Part shown: piece after piece, positions 8,124 to 17,394 of the stretch | How positions within the stretch are numbered: the stretch's first letter is position 1 | Layout: each line of letters begins with the position of its first letter | Assembly: GCF_016863615.1 (NCBI RefSeq) | Contig: NZ_BOPF01000004.1 | Span: 1 to 64,000 of the forward strand | Length of the DNA stretch: 64,000 bases | Direction: 5' to 3' | From: Virgisporangium aliadipatigenens | GTDB lineage: Bacteria; Actinomycetota; Actinomycetes; Mycobacteriales; Micromonosporaceae | Notes under the pieces: generated by a model | Database searches by the model: none | What the model was told of the DNA's origin: nothing | The model's input: only the letters and a program-made list of their open reading frames with translations | Translations under genes and position numbers: made by a program

Positions 8124-8774
8124 ATGAGGCTTTTCGTTGCCGCCTACCCGCCCGCGGAGGCGCTGGAAGACCTGGCCGGCCTGGTGTCCGGGCTGGCCAT
8201 CGGGCAGCCCCGCGCGGCGGGGGAGTCGTTGCGCCTCGTGCCGCCGGAACGCTGGCACCTGACGCTCGCGTTCCTCGGCGAGGTCGCCGACGAGCGCCTC
8301 CCCGACGTGCACACCGCGCTCGCCGCCGCCGCGTCCCGCTGGCCGGACCAGCGGCCCGCCCCGTCGGTCGCGCTGTGCGGCGGCGGGCGGTTCGGCAAGG
8401 GCCGGTTCACCACCGTCTGGACGGGCGTGCGGGGCGACACCGCGGCACTGGGCGACGTCGTCACCGACATCCGGCAGCAGCTGCGGCGGGCGCGGTTGCC
8501 GTTCGACGCGAAGGCGTACCGGCCGCACGTCACGCTGGCCCGCCCCGCCGACCGCCTTTCCGAGGAGGAACTGGCCGCCGACCTCGACCGCCTCGGCCGC
8601 CACCAGGGTCCACAGTGGACGGTCGAGGCGATCGAACTGGTCCGCAGCACCCTCGGTCCGCAGATCACCTACGAACGGCTCGCCAGCTGGCCGCTCGTGG
8701 CGCCTACCAGGCCCACGCCTCCGGGCCGGGGCCGCCCTTTCCGAGCGGGGGGAAGATCTCGTCGAGCCGCGTGA
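8124..8774 (+). CDS. thpR: RNA 2',3'-cyclic phosphodiesterase (2H family)
   Basis: 216 aa. Two HxTx motifs, WHLTLAFLG near residue 50 and PHVTLARPA near 133, define the 2H phosphoesterase active site. The family opens 2',3'-cyclic phosphates and was first described as an RNA ligase. The usual length is about 180-190 aa; here the last about 25 residues (after WPLV) are Arg/Pro/Gly-rich and lie over the convergent aldo/keto reductase gene (71-base overlap), so the tail probably reflects a missing stop rather than a domain. Confidence 0.9.
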   Translation: MRLFVAAYPPAEALEDLAGLVSGLAIGQPRAAGESLRLVPPERWHLTLAFLGEVADERLPDVHTALAAAASRWPDQRPAPSVALCGGGRFGKGRFTTVWTGVRGDTAALGDVVTDIRQQLRRARLPFDAKAYRPHVTLARPADRLSEEELAADLDRLGRHQGPQWTVEAIELVRSTLGPQITYERLASWPLVAPTRPTPPGRGRPFRAGGRSRRAA

Positions 8775-9690
8775 GCGTGGCCTCGTCGAGCGTCACCTCC
8801 AACGCGCGCAGCGCGGCGTCGAGCTGCCCCATCGTGCGCGGCCCGACGATCGGCGCCGTCACGCCGGGGCGGGACAGCAGCCACGCGAGCCCGACGTCGG
8901 CCGGGTCGTGGCCGATCTCCGCGCAGAGCTTCTCGTAGGCCTCGATGGCCGGGCGGTGCTGCTCGAGCGTCTCCTTCGAACGCCCCTCCGCCGAGCGCCC
9001 CGCCTCGCCGGACTCAAGCTTGCGGAGGGCGCCGCTGAGCAGCCCGCCGTGCAGCGGCGACCACGGGATGATCCCGATGCCGTAGTGCTGCGCCGCCGGG
9101 ATCACCTCCAGTTCGACCGCGCGGGTCATCAGGTTGTAGATCGACTGCTCGGAGACCAGCCCCAGGAAGTTGCGCTTCTCGGCGGCGGCCTGCGCCAGGC
9201 CGAGGTGCCAGCCCGCGAAGTTGGACGAGCCGACGTACAGCACCTTGCCCTGGGCGACGAGGATCTCCATCGCCTGCCAGATCTCCTCCCACGGCACTTC
9301 CCGCCGCACGTGGTGCATCTGGTACAGGTCGATGTGGTCGGTCTGCAGGCGCCGCAGCGAGGCCTCGCACTCGCGGATGATGTGCCGCGCCGACAGGCCC
9401 TGGTCGTTGGGCCCCTTGCCCATCGAGCCGTGCACCTTGGTGGCGAGCACGATCTCGTCGCGCCGGCCGCCGCCCTGGGCGAGCCAGCGTCCGATGATGT
9501 TCTCCGTGATGCCCTCGCCGAGCTTCCACCCGTAGACGTTGGCGGTGTCGAAGAAGATCATCCCGGTCTCGACCGCGCGGTCCATGATCGCGAAGCTGTC
9601 CGGCTCCGTGGTGGCGACCCCGAAGTTCATGGTGCCGAGGCACAGGCGCGACACGCGCAGCCCGGTCCGGCCGAGGTAGGTGTATTCCAT
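8704..9690 (-). CDS. Aldo/keto reductase
   Basis: 328 aa, NADPH-dependent carbonyl reductase of the AKR superfamily. The barrel start LGRTGLRVSRLCLGTMNFG, the catalytic Asp/Tyr region FFDTANVYGW near residue 47, the catalytic Lys in ATKVHG and the His in MHHVRREVP are present in order. It is closest in style to the YajO/YhdN-type oxidoreductases that act on sugars or aldehydes. The substrate is not known. The 3' end overlaps thpR tail to tail; sepH lies 30 bases upstream on the same strand. Confidence 0.92.
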   Translation of the reverse strand: MEYTYLGRTGLRVSRLCLGTMNFGVATTEPDSFAIMDRAVETGMIFFDTANVYGWKLGEGITENIIGRWLAQGGGRRDEIVLATKVHGSMGKGPNDQGLSARHIIRECEASLRRLQTDHIDLYQMHHVRREVPWEEIWQAMEILVAQGKVLYVGSSNFAGWHLGLAQAAAEKRNFLGLVSEQSIYNLMTRAVELEVIPAAQHYGIGIIPWSPLHGGLLSGALRKLESGEAGRSAEGRSKETLEQHRPAIEAYEKLCAEIGHDPADVGLAWLLSRPGVTAPIVGPRTMGQLDAALRALEVTLDEATLTRLDEIFPPLGKGGPGPEAWAW

Positions 9691-9720
9691 AGGGAAAAAC
9701 CTACTTCGCGGAGCTCTCCG

Positions 9721-10812
9721 TCAGGAGGTCTCGCGGGCCGGGGCGCTGCCGAAGAGCACGTCGTCCCAGCTGGGCAGGCGCTTGCGCGGCTTGTCGTCGC
9801 TGGCCGGACGCTCCGGACCGCTCGGGTGGCTCTTGAGCCGCGGCCGCAGGACGGCCAACGACGGCACCGTGGGCGCGTCGGAGGCGTCGGCCGGATCGTC
9901 GTCGAACGCCGAGATCGAGGTGCCGATCAACGCGGCCGCACCCCGGGCCCGGCGCGGCGGTGCCTCCGGCGCGGCGGGTGGTGCCGCGGGGGCCTCCCCC
10001 TCGGCCGAGGTCTCCTTCGGCTTGCCCAACGGGCGTTCCAGAGAAGCCAACAGCGCGTCCCGACCGGCCCGGATGGGATCCGGGGCGCCGAGGCCGCGAC
10101 CGGGCCGCATCGGCTCGCGCCGCGCGGTGTCGGCGGCCGGGCGCATCGGCTCGTGACCGCCGCGGGTCGGCTCCCCGCGGGACGGCTCGCCGCGCCCGGG
10201 CAGCGCCTGCCCCGGCTCGGGAACGCCCGCCGGCCGCTCGCCGCAGAGGTAGTGCGCCATGTCGTCGTGCGGGGCGACCTGCTGGCGCGGCTTGTCCAAC
10301 TCCCACACCGCCTGCGCGGTGGCCTTGCCGCTGGCCCAGGTGGCGATGATCCGCCACGTGCCGTCGTCGCGGCGGTAGGCGTCCCAGGAGATCTTCTCGA
10401 CGTCGATGCCGTGCTGGCCGAGCCGACCGTCGACGACCTCGGCGAGGGTCGCGCCCTTGGCGGAGGTGCGCAGCTTGGTCCGGCGCGCGTGCTGGGCGAG
10501 CATGGCCCGCTCCTGCAGCACCGGGCCGGCGTAGCGCAGCACGCGGTCGACCGGAACGCCGGCCACCCGCGCGACCTCCTCGGCCGAGTCGCCGGAGCGG
10601 ATTCGGGCCTGGATGTCGCGCGGGGACAACGACGGCGCCGCATCGGGTGCGGCGGGGGCGGTCAGGGTGGCGGTGGCGCCGGACGCGCGCTCGGGACGCA
10701 TGGCGCCCGTGATCCGCTCGTCGATGGGCAGCGCGAGGAGACGTCCGACCTCATCGGCGAGGACGAATGCCTGCCCGTCCTCGGAGAGGGCGACGAACCG
10801 GACCGGTCGCAT
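9721..10812 (-). CDS. sepH: Septation protein SepH (DUF3071)
   Basis: SepH is an actinobacterial cell-division protein that binds FtsZ and promotes Z-ring assembly. This 363-aa protein has the N-terminal DUF3071 domain (MRPVRFVALSEDGQAFVLAD) with a helix-turn-helix-like segment DIQARIRSGDSAEEVARVAG, and a long disordered, Pro/Ala-rich C-terminal half ending in SWDDVLFG. I begin at ATG 10812, which has GGAGG in front; 14 extra codons upstream lack one. Length and architecture are as in Micromonosporales homologues. Confidence 0.93.
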   Translation of the reverse strand: MRPVRFVALSEDGQAFVLADEVGRLLALPIDERITGAMRPERASGATATLTAPAAPDAAPSLSPRDIQARIRSGDSAEEVARVAGVPVDRVLRYAGPVLQERAMLAQHARRTKLRTSAKGATLAEVVDGRLGQHGIDVEKISWDAYRRDDGTWRIIATWASGKATAQAVWELDKPRQQVAPHDDMAHYLCGERPAGVPEPGQALPGRGEPSRGEPTRGGHEPMRPAADTARREPMRPGRGLGAPDPIRAGRDALLASLERPLGKPKETSAEGEAPAAPPAAPEAPPRRARGAAALIGTSISAFDDDPADASDAPTVPSLAVLRPRLKSHPSGPERPASDDKPRKRLPSWDDVLFGSAPARETS

Positions 10813-10943
10813 CGCGTGCCTCCGTCCATCCGCAGTGCCCGCCCGCACGGCCACTGTCCCATCGACACAGTACGGGCAACGTTAGCGGGTTCGCGGAAGG
10901 CACGCCGAGACTTCACGCGGACAAACCACCCATCGAGCTGGAT

Positions 10944-12146
<1,203 letters not shown>

Positions 12147-12155
12147 TTACGCGAT

Positions 12156-12192
12156 GGGGCTCACACCCGTGCGAGTGACGGGCGTGAGCCCC
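12156..12192 (-). terminator. Hairpin terminator of the type-2 citrate synthase gene
   Basis: Arms of 9 bp (GGGGCTCAC / GTGAGCCCC), one A-C mismatch, then 5 bp (CCCGT / ACGGG) close a 7-base loop. It lies 18 bases past the citrate synthase stop on the minus strand. No U-tract, as is usual in these GC-rich genomes. Confidence 0.75.
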
Positions 12193-12209
12193 GTTACGGG
12201 CGGACCTGA

Positions 12210-13316
12210 TCAGACGCCGTGCGGGATCTCGGCCCAGCCCTCCACGTCCTGGGGCTTGCGCGGCGCCGGCCCCACGTACGTCGCGCTCGGGCGGACCAGC
12301 CGGCCGAGCTTCTTCTGTTCGAGCACGTGGGCGCTCCACCCGGCGACCCGCGCACAGGTGAACATCGACGTGAACATGTGCGCCGGCACCTCGGCGAAGT
12401 CGAGCACGACGGCCGACCAGAACTCGACGTTCGTGGCGAGCACGCGGTCGGGGCGGCGGGCCTGCAGTTCCTCGAGGGCCGCCTTCTCCAGCGCCTCCGC
12501 CACCTCGAACCGGGGCGCGCCCAGTTCGCGGGCGGTGCGCCGCAGCACGCGGGCACGCGGGTCCTCGGCGCGGTACACGCGGTGGCCGAAGCCCATGAGG
12601 CGTTCGCCGCGATCCAGCACGCTGCGCACGTAGCTCTGGGCGTCGCCGGTGCGCTCGACGGCTTCCAGCATCGACAGCACCCGCGACGGCGCGCCGCCGT
12701 GCAGCGGGCCGGAGAGCGCACCGATCGCGCTGGAGATGCAGGCGGCGGCGTCGGCACCGGTGGAGGCGACGATGCGCGTGGTGAACGTCGAGGCGTTCAG
12801 GCCGTGCTCGGCGGCGGAGATGAAGTAGGCGTCGACGGCCTTCACGTGGCGCGGGTCGGGCTCGCCGCGCCAGCGCTTCATGAACCGTTCGACGATGGTG
12901 GTCGCCTTGTCGATCTCCTTCTGCGGAACGGCCGGCAGGCCCAGCCCGCGCGCCGCCTGGGCGACGAACGACAGCGCCGTCACGGAGACCCGGGCGAGGT
13001 CCTCGCGGGCCTGCGGGTCGGAGATGTCGAGCAGCTGGCCCAGGCCCCAGTAGGGCGCGAGCATGGCGACGGCGGACTGCACGTCGACGCGGATGTCGCC
13101 GGAGTGCACCGGCACCGGGAACGGCTCGGCCGGCGGCAGCCCGGGACCGAACTTGCCGTCGACCAGCAGCGCCCAGACGTTGCCGAACGACACCTGGCCG
13201 ATCAGGTCCTCGATGTCCACACCCCGGTAGCGCAGCGCGCCGCCCTGACGGTCGGGTTCGGCGATCTCGGTCTCGAACGCGATCACGCCCTCGAGGCCTG
13301 GTTTGAAGTCAGACAT
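12210..13316 (-). CDS. citA: Citrate synthase 2 (CitA-type)
   Basis: 368 aa. Condenses oxaloacetate with acetyl-CoA, or a similar acyl-CoA; paralogues of this group may act as methylcitrate synthases. It carries the catalytic histidines in AAEHGLNAS and GFGHRVYRAEDPRA and the catalytic Asp in VVLDFAEVP, plus GPLHGGAP. It is shorter and quite divergent from the main citrate synthase at 31761. Head to head with pdxH, sharing a 175-base gap with two dyads; this pairing is common in actinomycetes. Symbol citA by analogy to Mycobacterium. Confidence 0.93.
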   Translation of the reverse strand: MSDFKPGLEGVIAFETEIAEPDRQGGALRYRGVDIEDLIGQVSFGNVWALLVDGKFGPGLPPAEPFPVPVHSGDIRVDVQSAVAMLAPYWGLGQLLDISDPQAREDLARVSVTALSFVAQAARGLGLPAVPQKEIDKATTIVERFMKRWRGEPDPRHVKAVDAYFISAAEHGLNASTFTTRIVASTGADAAACISSAIGALSGPLHGGAPSRVLSMLEAVERTGDAQSYVRSVLDRGERLMGFGHRVYRAEDPRARVLRRTARELGAPRFEVAEALEKAALEELQARRPDRVLATNVEFWSAVVLDFAEVPAHMFTSMFTCARVAGWSAHVLEQKKLGRLVRPSATYVGPAPRKPQDVEGWAEIPHGV

Positions 13317-13419
13317 TCGTTCTCCCGGGTGGGTTCATGGCGGCGGTGGTGTGGCGGCGGTCTTCCGTTGTGCGGATGTGCTCTGCGCCATCTTGTCCCC
13401 AGTCGCGGGTACGCGATGA

Positions 13420-13435
13420 CTGAACGGGTGTTCAG
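13420..13435. promoter_or_regulatory. Inverted repeat CTGAAC-GGGT-GTTCAG in the citA/pdxH gap
   Basis: Perfect 6-bp arms with a 4-base centre, in the style of TetR- or FadR-type sites. The shared gap suggests control of citA, pdxH or both. Base composition is otherwise ordinary here. Confidence 0.45.
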
Positions 13436-13455
13436 ATGTGTTACGCCGCACATCT
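13434..13455. promoter_or_regulatory. Second inverted repeat AGATGTG / CACATCT
   Basis: Perfect 7-bp arms with an 8-base centre, directly adjoining the preceding dyad and ending about 37 bases before the pdxH start. It could be a second operator or a hairpin in the pdxH leader. Confidence 0.4.
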
Positions 13456-13491
13456 TCACGCATCCGGCCAGTACGGAGAAAGGATGTGAAC

Positions 13492-14163
13492 GTGACACCG
13501 AGCACACCGGAGGACATCGCGCGTCATCGGCGGGACGGCCTTGCCCGGATGCGTCACGAATACTCCGGGACATTGACCGAGGATGATATAGCCGCCGATT
13601 GGCCGACGCAGTTCGGTGCCTGGTTCGACGATGCGGTGTCGGCGGGAGTGTCCGAGCCGAACGCGATGGTGCTCGCGACCGCCGACGCCGCGGGCCGGCC
13701 GAGCGCCCGCACCGTGCTCATGAAGGACTACGACGAGAGGGGCTTCGTCTTCTACACGAACCACGACTCGCGCAAGGGCCGTCAGCTCGCGCAGAACCCG
13801 TTCGCCGCGCTCACGTTCCCCTGGTATCCGCTGCACCGGCAGGTCCACGCCGCCGGCTCGGTCGCGCCGGTGACCAGGGCGGAGACCGAGGAGTACTTCG
13901 CGCTGCGCCCGCGGGGCGCGCAGCTCGGCGCGTGGGCCTCGACCCAGTCGAGCGTGCTGCCGTCGCGGGCCGCGCTGGAGGAGTCGCTGGCCGCGGTCGA
14001 GGAACGGTTCCCGGACGAGGTGCCGGCGCCGCCGCACTGGGGCGGGTACCGGCTCACCCCGGAGACGGTGGAGTTCTGGCAGGGCCGCCGCGACCGGCTG
14101 CACGACCGCCTGCGGTTCCGCGCGTCCGACGGCGGCTGGGTGATCGAGCGGCTGGCGCCTTGA
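13492..14163 (+). CDS. pdxH: Pyridoxamine 5'-phosphate oxidase
   Basis: FMN enzyme oxidising pyridoxamine/pyridoxine phosphate to PLP. 223 aa, normal length. Family blocks present: PNAMVLATADAAGRPSAR, TVLMKDYDERGFVFYTN (FMN phosphate binding), LGAWASTQSS and the C-terminal signature DRLHDRLRFR. Start chosen at GTG 13492, 7 bases after GGAGAAAGGA; GTG 13486 is an alternative, and the longer frame to 13438 overlaps the operator-like dyads. Its TGA overlaps the TTG start of the next MFS gene. Confidence 0.95.
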   Translation: MTPSTPEDIARHRRDGLARMRHEYSGTLTEDDIAADWPTQFGAWFDDAVSAGVSEPNAMVLATADAAGRPSARTVLMKDYDERGFVFYTNHDSRKGRQLAQNPFAALTFPWYPLHRQVHAAGSVAPVTRAETEEYFALRPRGAQLGAWASTQSSVLPSRAALEESLAAVEERFPDEVPAPPHWGGYRLTPETVEFWQGRRDRLHDRLRFRASDGGWVIERLAP

Positions 14164-15413
14164 GTCTGATCGACGTTGTCCGTCGCCATGCGATCGACGT
14201 CCGGCCGTTGCGCCACGCGGCGTACCGTCGGCTCTTCGTCGGGAACGTCTTCTCGTTCCTCGGATACCAGCTCACCGCCGTCGCGGTGCCCGTCGAGATG
14301 TACCTGATCACGAAGAGTTCGCTCTGGGTCGGGCTGCTGGGTTTCGCCGGGCTGTTCCCGCTGATCGGCTTCTCGCTGTGGGGCGGGGCGATGGCCGACG
14401 CCATGGACCGGCGGCGGGTGCTGATGGCCAGTTCGTCGGTGGCGTGGGCGAGCACGGCCGCGCTTTGCGCGCAGGCGCTGCTGGGCGTCGGGAGCCGGTG
14501 GCTGCTGCTGGTGATCGTGGCGGTGCAGTCCGGCGCGTTCGCGGTCAGTTCGGCGACCCGGTCGGCCGTCGTGTCGCGGCTGGTGCCGGAGGAGGAGATC
14601 GCCTCGGCGAGCACCCTCAACTACACGGCCTCCACCCTGGGAGCGATCCTCGGCCCGCTGGCCGCCGGTGTGGTGCTCGCCGGCGGCGACGAACGCGGCA
14701 TCGCCCTGGCGTACGGGCTCGACGCGGCGATGTTCACGGTGGCGATGTGGGCGGTGTTCCGGCTGCCGGAGATGCGGCCGCTGGTCGAGGTGGGCACCAG
14801 CCGCTGGCGGGATCTCGTCGACGGGCTGGCCTATCTGCGGACGACGCCGATCGTGCTGCTGACGTTCGTGATCGACATCGCGGCGATGGTGCTGGCGCTG
14901 CCGCGCGCGCTCTTCCCCGAGGTGGCCGAGGAGCGCTTCGGCGGCCAGGCGGCGGTCGGGTGGCTGTTCAGCGCGATCGCGATCGGGTCGCTGGTGGCCG
15001 GTGTCGCGTCCGGCTGGGTGGGCCGGGTGCGCCGGCAGGGGATCGCGATCGTGGTGGCCGTCGCGATCTGGGGGCTGTCGGTGGCGGCCGCCGGGCTGGC
15101 GCCGTGGCTGTGGCTGGCGGTGCTGCTGCTCGCCGTCGGCGGGGCCGCCGACATGATTTCCGCGGTGTACCGGCAGACGGTCCTGTTGACCTACGCGCCG
15201 GACGAGATGCGCGGTCGTTTGCAAGGCGCGTTCATTGCGGTCGTCGCGGGCGGGCCCCGGTTGGGTGATCTTCGGGTGGGCGCCACGGCGGTCGTCACCG
15301 GCGCAACCGTCTCCTGGGTGGGGGGTGGAATCGCCGCCGCACTGGTGGCGGTCCTACTCGGTGTGGCGTACCCGGCACTGCTTCGCTATACCCCCACGAA
15401 ATCGGCCGGGTAG
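14160..15413 (+). CDS. MFS transporter (MFS_3 type), TTG start
   Basis: 417 aa, about 12 helices: RHAAYRRLFVGNVFSFLGYQ at the start, the loop GGAMADAMDRRRVLM and the SATRSAVVSRLVPEEE segment typical of this exporter group. No in-frame ATG or GTG is upstream of the first helix; TTG 14160 overlaps the pdxH stop (TTGA) and is the natural start. It is therefore translationally coupled to pdxH. Whether it moves a B6 vitamer or an unrelated compound is unknown. Confidence 0.85.
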   Translation: MSLIDVVRRHAIDVRPLRHAAYRRLFVGNVFSFLGYQLTAVAVPVEMYLITKSSLWVGLLGFAGLFPLIGFSLWGGAMADAMDRRRVLMASSSVAWASTAALCAQALLGVGSRWLLLVIVAVQSGAFAVSSATRSAVVSRLVPEEEIASASTLNYTASTLGAILGPLAAGVVLAGGDERGIALAYGLDAAMFTVAMWAVFRLPEMRPLVEVGTSRWRDLVDGLAYLRTTPIVLLTFVIDIAAMVLALPRALFPEVAEERFGGQAAVGWLFSAIAIGSLVAGVASGWVGRVRRQGIAIVVAVAIWGLSVAAAGLAPWLWLAVLLLAVGGAADMISAVYRQTVLLTYAPDEMRGRLQGAFIAVVAGGPRLGDLRVGATAVVTGATVSWVGGGIAAALVAVLLGVAYPALLRYTPTKSAG

Positions 15414-15424
15414 GGTGCCGATCC

Positions 15425-16360
15425 ATGAACGCCGCCTCCGCTCTCAGCCGCACGCTCACCGGTCAGCAGTGGTCCATCTCCGCCGACGGCCATGAGGCCG
15501 TCGTCGTCGAGGTGGGCGGCGGGCTGCGGGAGTACCGCCACGCCGGTCAGGACCTGGTCGACGGGTACGGGCCGGACGAGATCTGCCCCGGTTCCGCCGG
15601 CCAGATTCTCGCGCCGTGGCCCAACCGGATCCGCGACGGGCGGTACACGTTCGAGGGAACGACGTACGACCTGCCGCTCACCGAGCCGGCCCGGCACAAC
15701 TCGATCCACGGCCTGGTCAACTGGAGCCGCTGGGTGCCGGTGTCGGTGGAGCCGGACGCGGTGACGCTGGAGCACGAGCTGGTGCCGCTGCCGGGTTACC
15801 CGTGGCCGCTGGTCCTGCGCACCACGTGGCGGGTGGGGGCCGACGGGCTGACCGCGCACCACGAGGTGACCAACGTCGGGACGCAGCCGGCGCCGTTCGG
15901 GCTGGCGTCGCACCCGTATCTCCAGGTTCCGGGCGTCAAGGTCGAGGATCTTTCGCTCGAACTGGCATGTCAGAACCGGCTCCTGCTCGACGGCCGGCTG
16001 CTGCCCATCGGCGCGGCGAAGGTGGCCGGCACCGACCTGGACTTCGCGACGCCGCGCCGGATCGGGCCGGCGGTGCTGGACCTGGCGTTCAACGAACCGG
16101 CGCAGGACGACGCGGGCGTCTCGGTGGCGCGCCTGCGCGGCCCCGACGGCAACGGTGTGGAGATGTGGGCGGACGAGGCGTTCGGCTGGTGGCAGGTCTT
16201 CACCGGGGACACGCTGGCCCCGCCGCGGCACCGCCGCTCGGTGGCGATCGAGCCGATGACGTGCCCGCCGGACGCGTTCCGCTCGGGGCGGGACCTGCTG
16301 GTGCTGGCGCCCGGCCAGACCTGGCGCGGGGCGTGGGGCGTGCGCCCGCTGGCGGCCTGA
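15425..16360 (+). CDS. Aldose 1-epimerase family protein
   Basis: 311 aa, galactose-mutarotase-like beta-sandwich. The order of motifs is canonical: ILAPWPNRIRDGRY, NSIHGLVNW, the catalytic-His region GLASHPYLQVPG and the catalytic Glu in AIEPMTCPPDAF near residue 276. It interconverts alpha and beta anomers of a hexose in the cytoplasm. It follows the MFS gene by 11 bases and overlaps the nitroreductase by ATGA, so the three may form an operon. Confidence 0.93.
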   Translation: MNAASALSRTLTGQQWSISADGHEAVVVEVGGGLREYRHAGQDLVDGYGPDEICPGSAGQILAPWPNRIRDGRYTFEGTTYDLPLTEPARHNSIHGLVNWSRWVPVSVEPDAVTLEHELVPLPGYPWPLVLRTTWRVGADGLTAHHEVTNVGTQPAPFGLASHPYLQVPGVKVEDLSLELACQNRLLLDGRLLPIGAAKVAGTDLDFATPRRIGPAVLDLAFNEPAQDDAGVSVARLRGPDGNGVEMWADEAFGWWQVFTGDTLAPPRHRRSVAIEPMTCPPDAFRSGRDLLVLAPGQTWRGAWGVRPLAA

Positions 16361-17013
16361 TGCGATTTGCCGACGTGGTCCGGGGCCGGCGCATGGTGCG
16401 CAACTACGACCCGGACCGGCCGGTCCCGCCGCAGGTGCTGGACCGGCTGTTGGACCACGCGGTGCGGGCGCCGTCGGCCGGGTTCACGCAGGGGTGGGGT
16501 TTCCTGGTCCTGACCGAACCGGCCGACCGGGAGCTGTTCTGGGCGGTGACCGCCGACCGGGGCCGGACCGGCTGGCTGGAACGGATGAGCCGCGCGCCGG
16601 TGATCGTCGTTCCGCACGGCAGCCGCGAGGCGTATGTCGACCGCTACGCGCAGCCGGACAAATTCTCATCCGGGCCTATGCCTTCCGGCCCGGAAGAGCG
16701 GGCCGGCTCCGCCGGCAGGGGCCGCGCCGAGGTGCCCTGGGACGTGCCGTACTGGTACGTCGACGCGGGCTTCGCCAGCCTGTTGATGCTGCTCGGCGCC
16801 GTCGACGAGGGGCTGGGCGCGTGTTTCTTCGGCATCCCGGCCGGGAACGTCGACGCCTACCGGGCCGCGTTCGGGGTGCCGGCGGAGTTCGCGCCGGTCG
16901 GGGCGCTGACGATCGGCTATCCGGCCCCCGGCCCACGGTCACCGTCCCTACGGAGGGGGCGAAAACCGGTCGGACAGGTGACATACCGCGGACGGTGGGC
17001 GGTTCCGTACTGA
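16360..17013 (+). CDS. Nitroreductase-family flavoprotein
   Basis: 217 aa with the FMN-binding nitroreductase pattern: RRMVRNYDPDRPVPP near the N-terminus, HAVRAPSAGFTQGW (phosphate/flavin), and a late glycine-rich G-A-C-F-F-G-I-P region before the dimer-swap tail. Expected to reduce flavin- or nitro-type substrates with NAD(P)H. The region around residues 100-125 (KFSSGPMPSGPEERAGSAG) is a Gly/Ser/Arg-rich insertion not typical of short family members. ATG 16360 overlaps the epimerase stop. Confidence 0.88.
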   Translation: MRFADVVRGRRMVRNYDPDRPVPPQVLDRLLDHAVRAPSAGFTQGWGFLVLTEPADRELFWAVTADRGRTGWLERMSRAPVIVVPHGSREAYVDRYAQPDKFSSGPMPSGPEERAGSAGRGRAEVPWDVPYWYVDAGFASLLMLLGAVDEGLGACFFGIPAGNVDAYRAAFGVPAEFAPVGALTIGYPAPGPRSPSLRRGRKPVGQVTYRGRWAVPY

Positions 17014-17088
17014 CCGTTGCGAATCCGAGAATTGTCGGTGAAGGTCGGTACGCTGTCGTGCGTCGGGCTCAGGGGAGGGTAAAGCGCA

Positions 17089-17379
17089 GTGATCTTCAAA
17101 GCGGTCCGCGAGGGCCGGCCCTACCCGGAGCATGGGCTCACTCTCAAGGAGTGGGCCGAGATTCCCCCGCGGCCGGTGCGCCTGGACCAGCTCACCACCA
17201 CCAAGCGTGAGTTGGCGCTCGACCGCCTCCTGGCCGAGGACTCCACGTTCTACGGCGACCTCTTCCCGCACGTGGTGCAGTGGGAGGGCGGCATGTACCT
17301 GGAGGACGGCCTGCACCGCGCGCTGCGGGCCGCGCTCCAGCAGCGCACGTCGATCCACGCTCGCGTCTACCAGCTCTGA
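17089..17379 (+). CDS. Conserved actinobacterial protein, Rv3412-like (ParB-N-like fold)
   Basis: 96 aa. It strongly resembles the Mycobacterium tuberculosis Rv3412 group: the GRPYPEHGLTLKEWAEIPPR block, LTTTKRELALDRLLAEDSTFYGDLFPHVV and the C-terminal LYLEDGLHRALRAALQQR-like region. The pattern of 'GxxxxLDGLHR' recalls ParB/Srx-type nucleotide-binding folds. Function not known. GTG 17089 is the start, with AGGGGAGG 15 bases ahead. It sits between the nitroreductase and the dehydrogenase, 15 bases before the latter. Confidence 0.8.
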   Translation: MIFKAVREGRPYPEHGLTLKEWAEIPPRPVRLDQLTTTKRELALDRLLAEDSTFYGDLFPHVVQWEGGMYLEDGLHRALRAALQQRTSIHARVYQL

Positions 17380-17394
17380 CGGGGTGCACACGAT

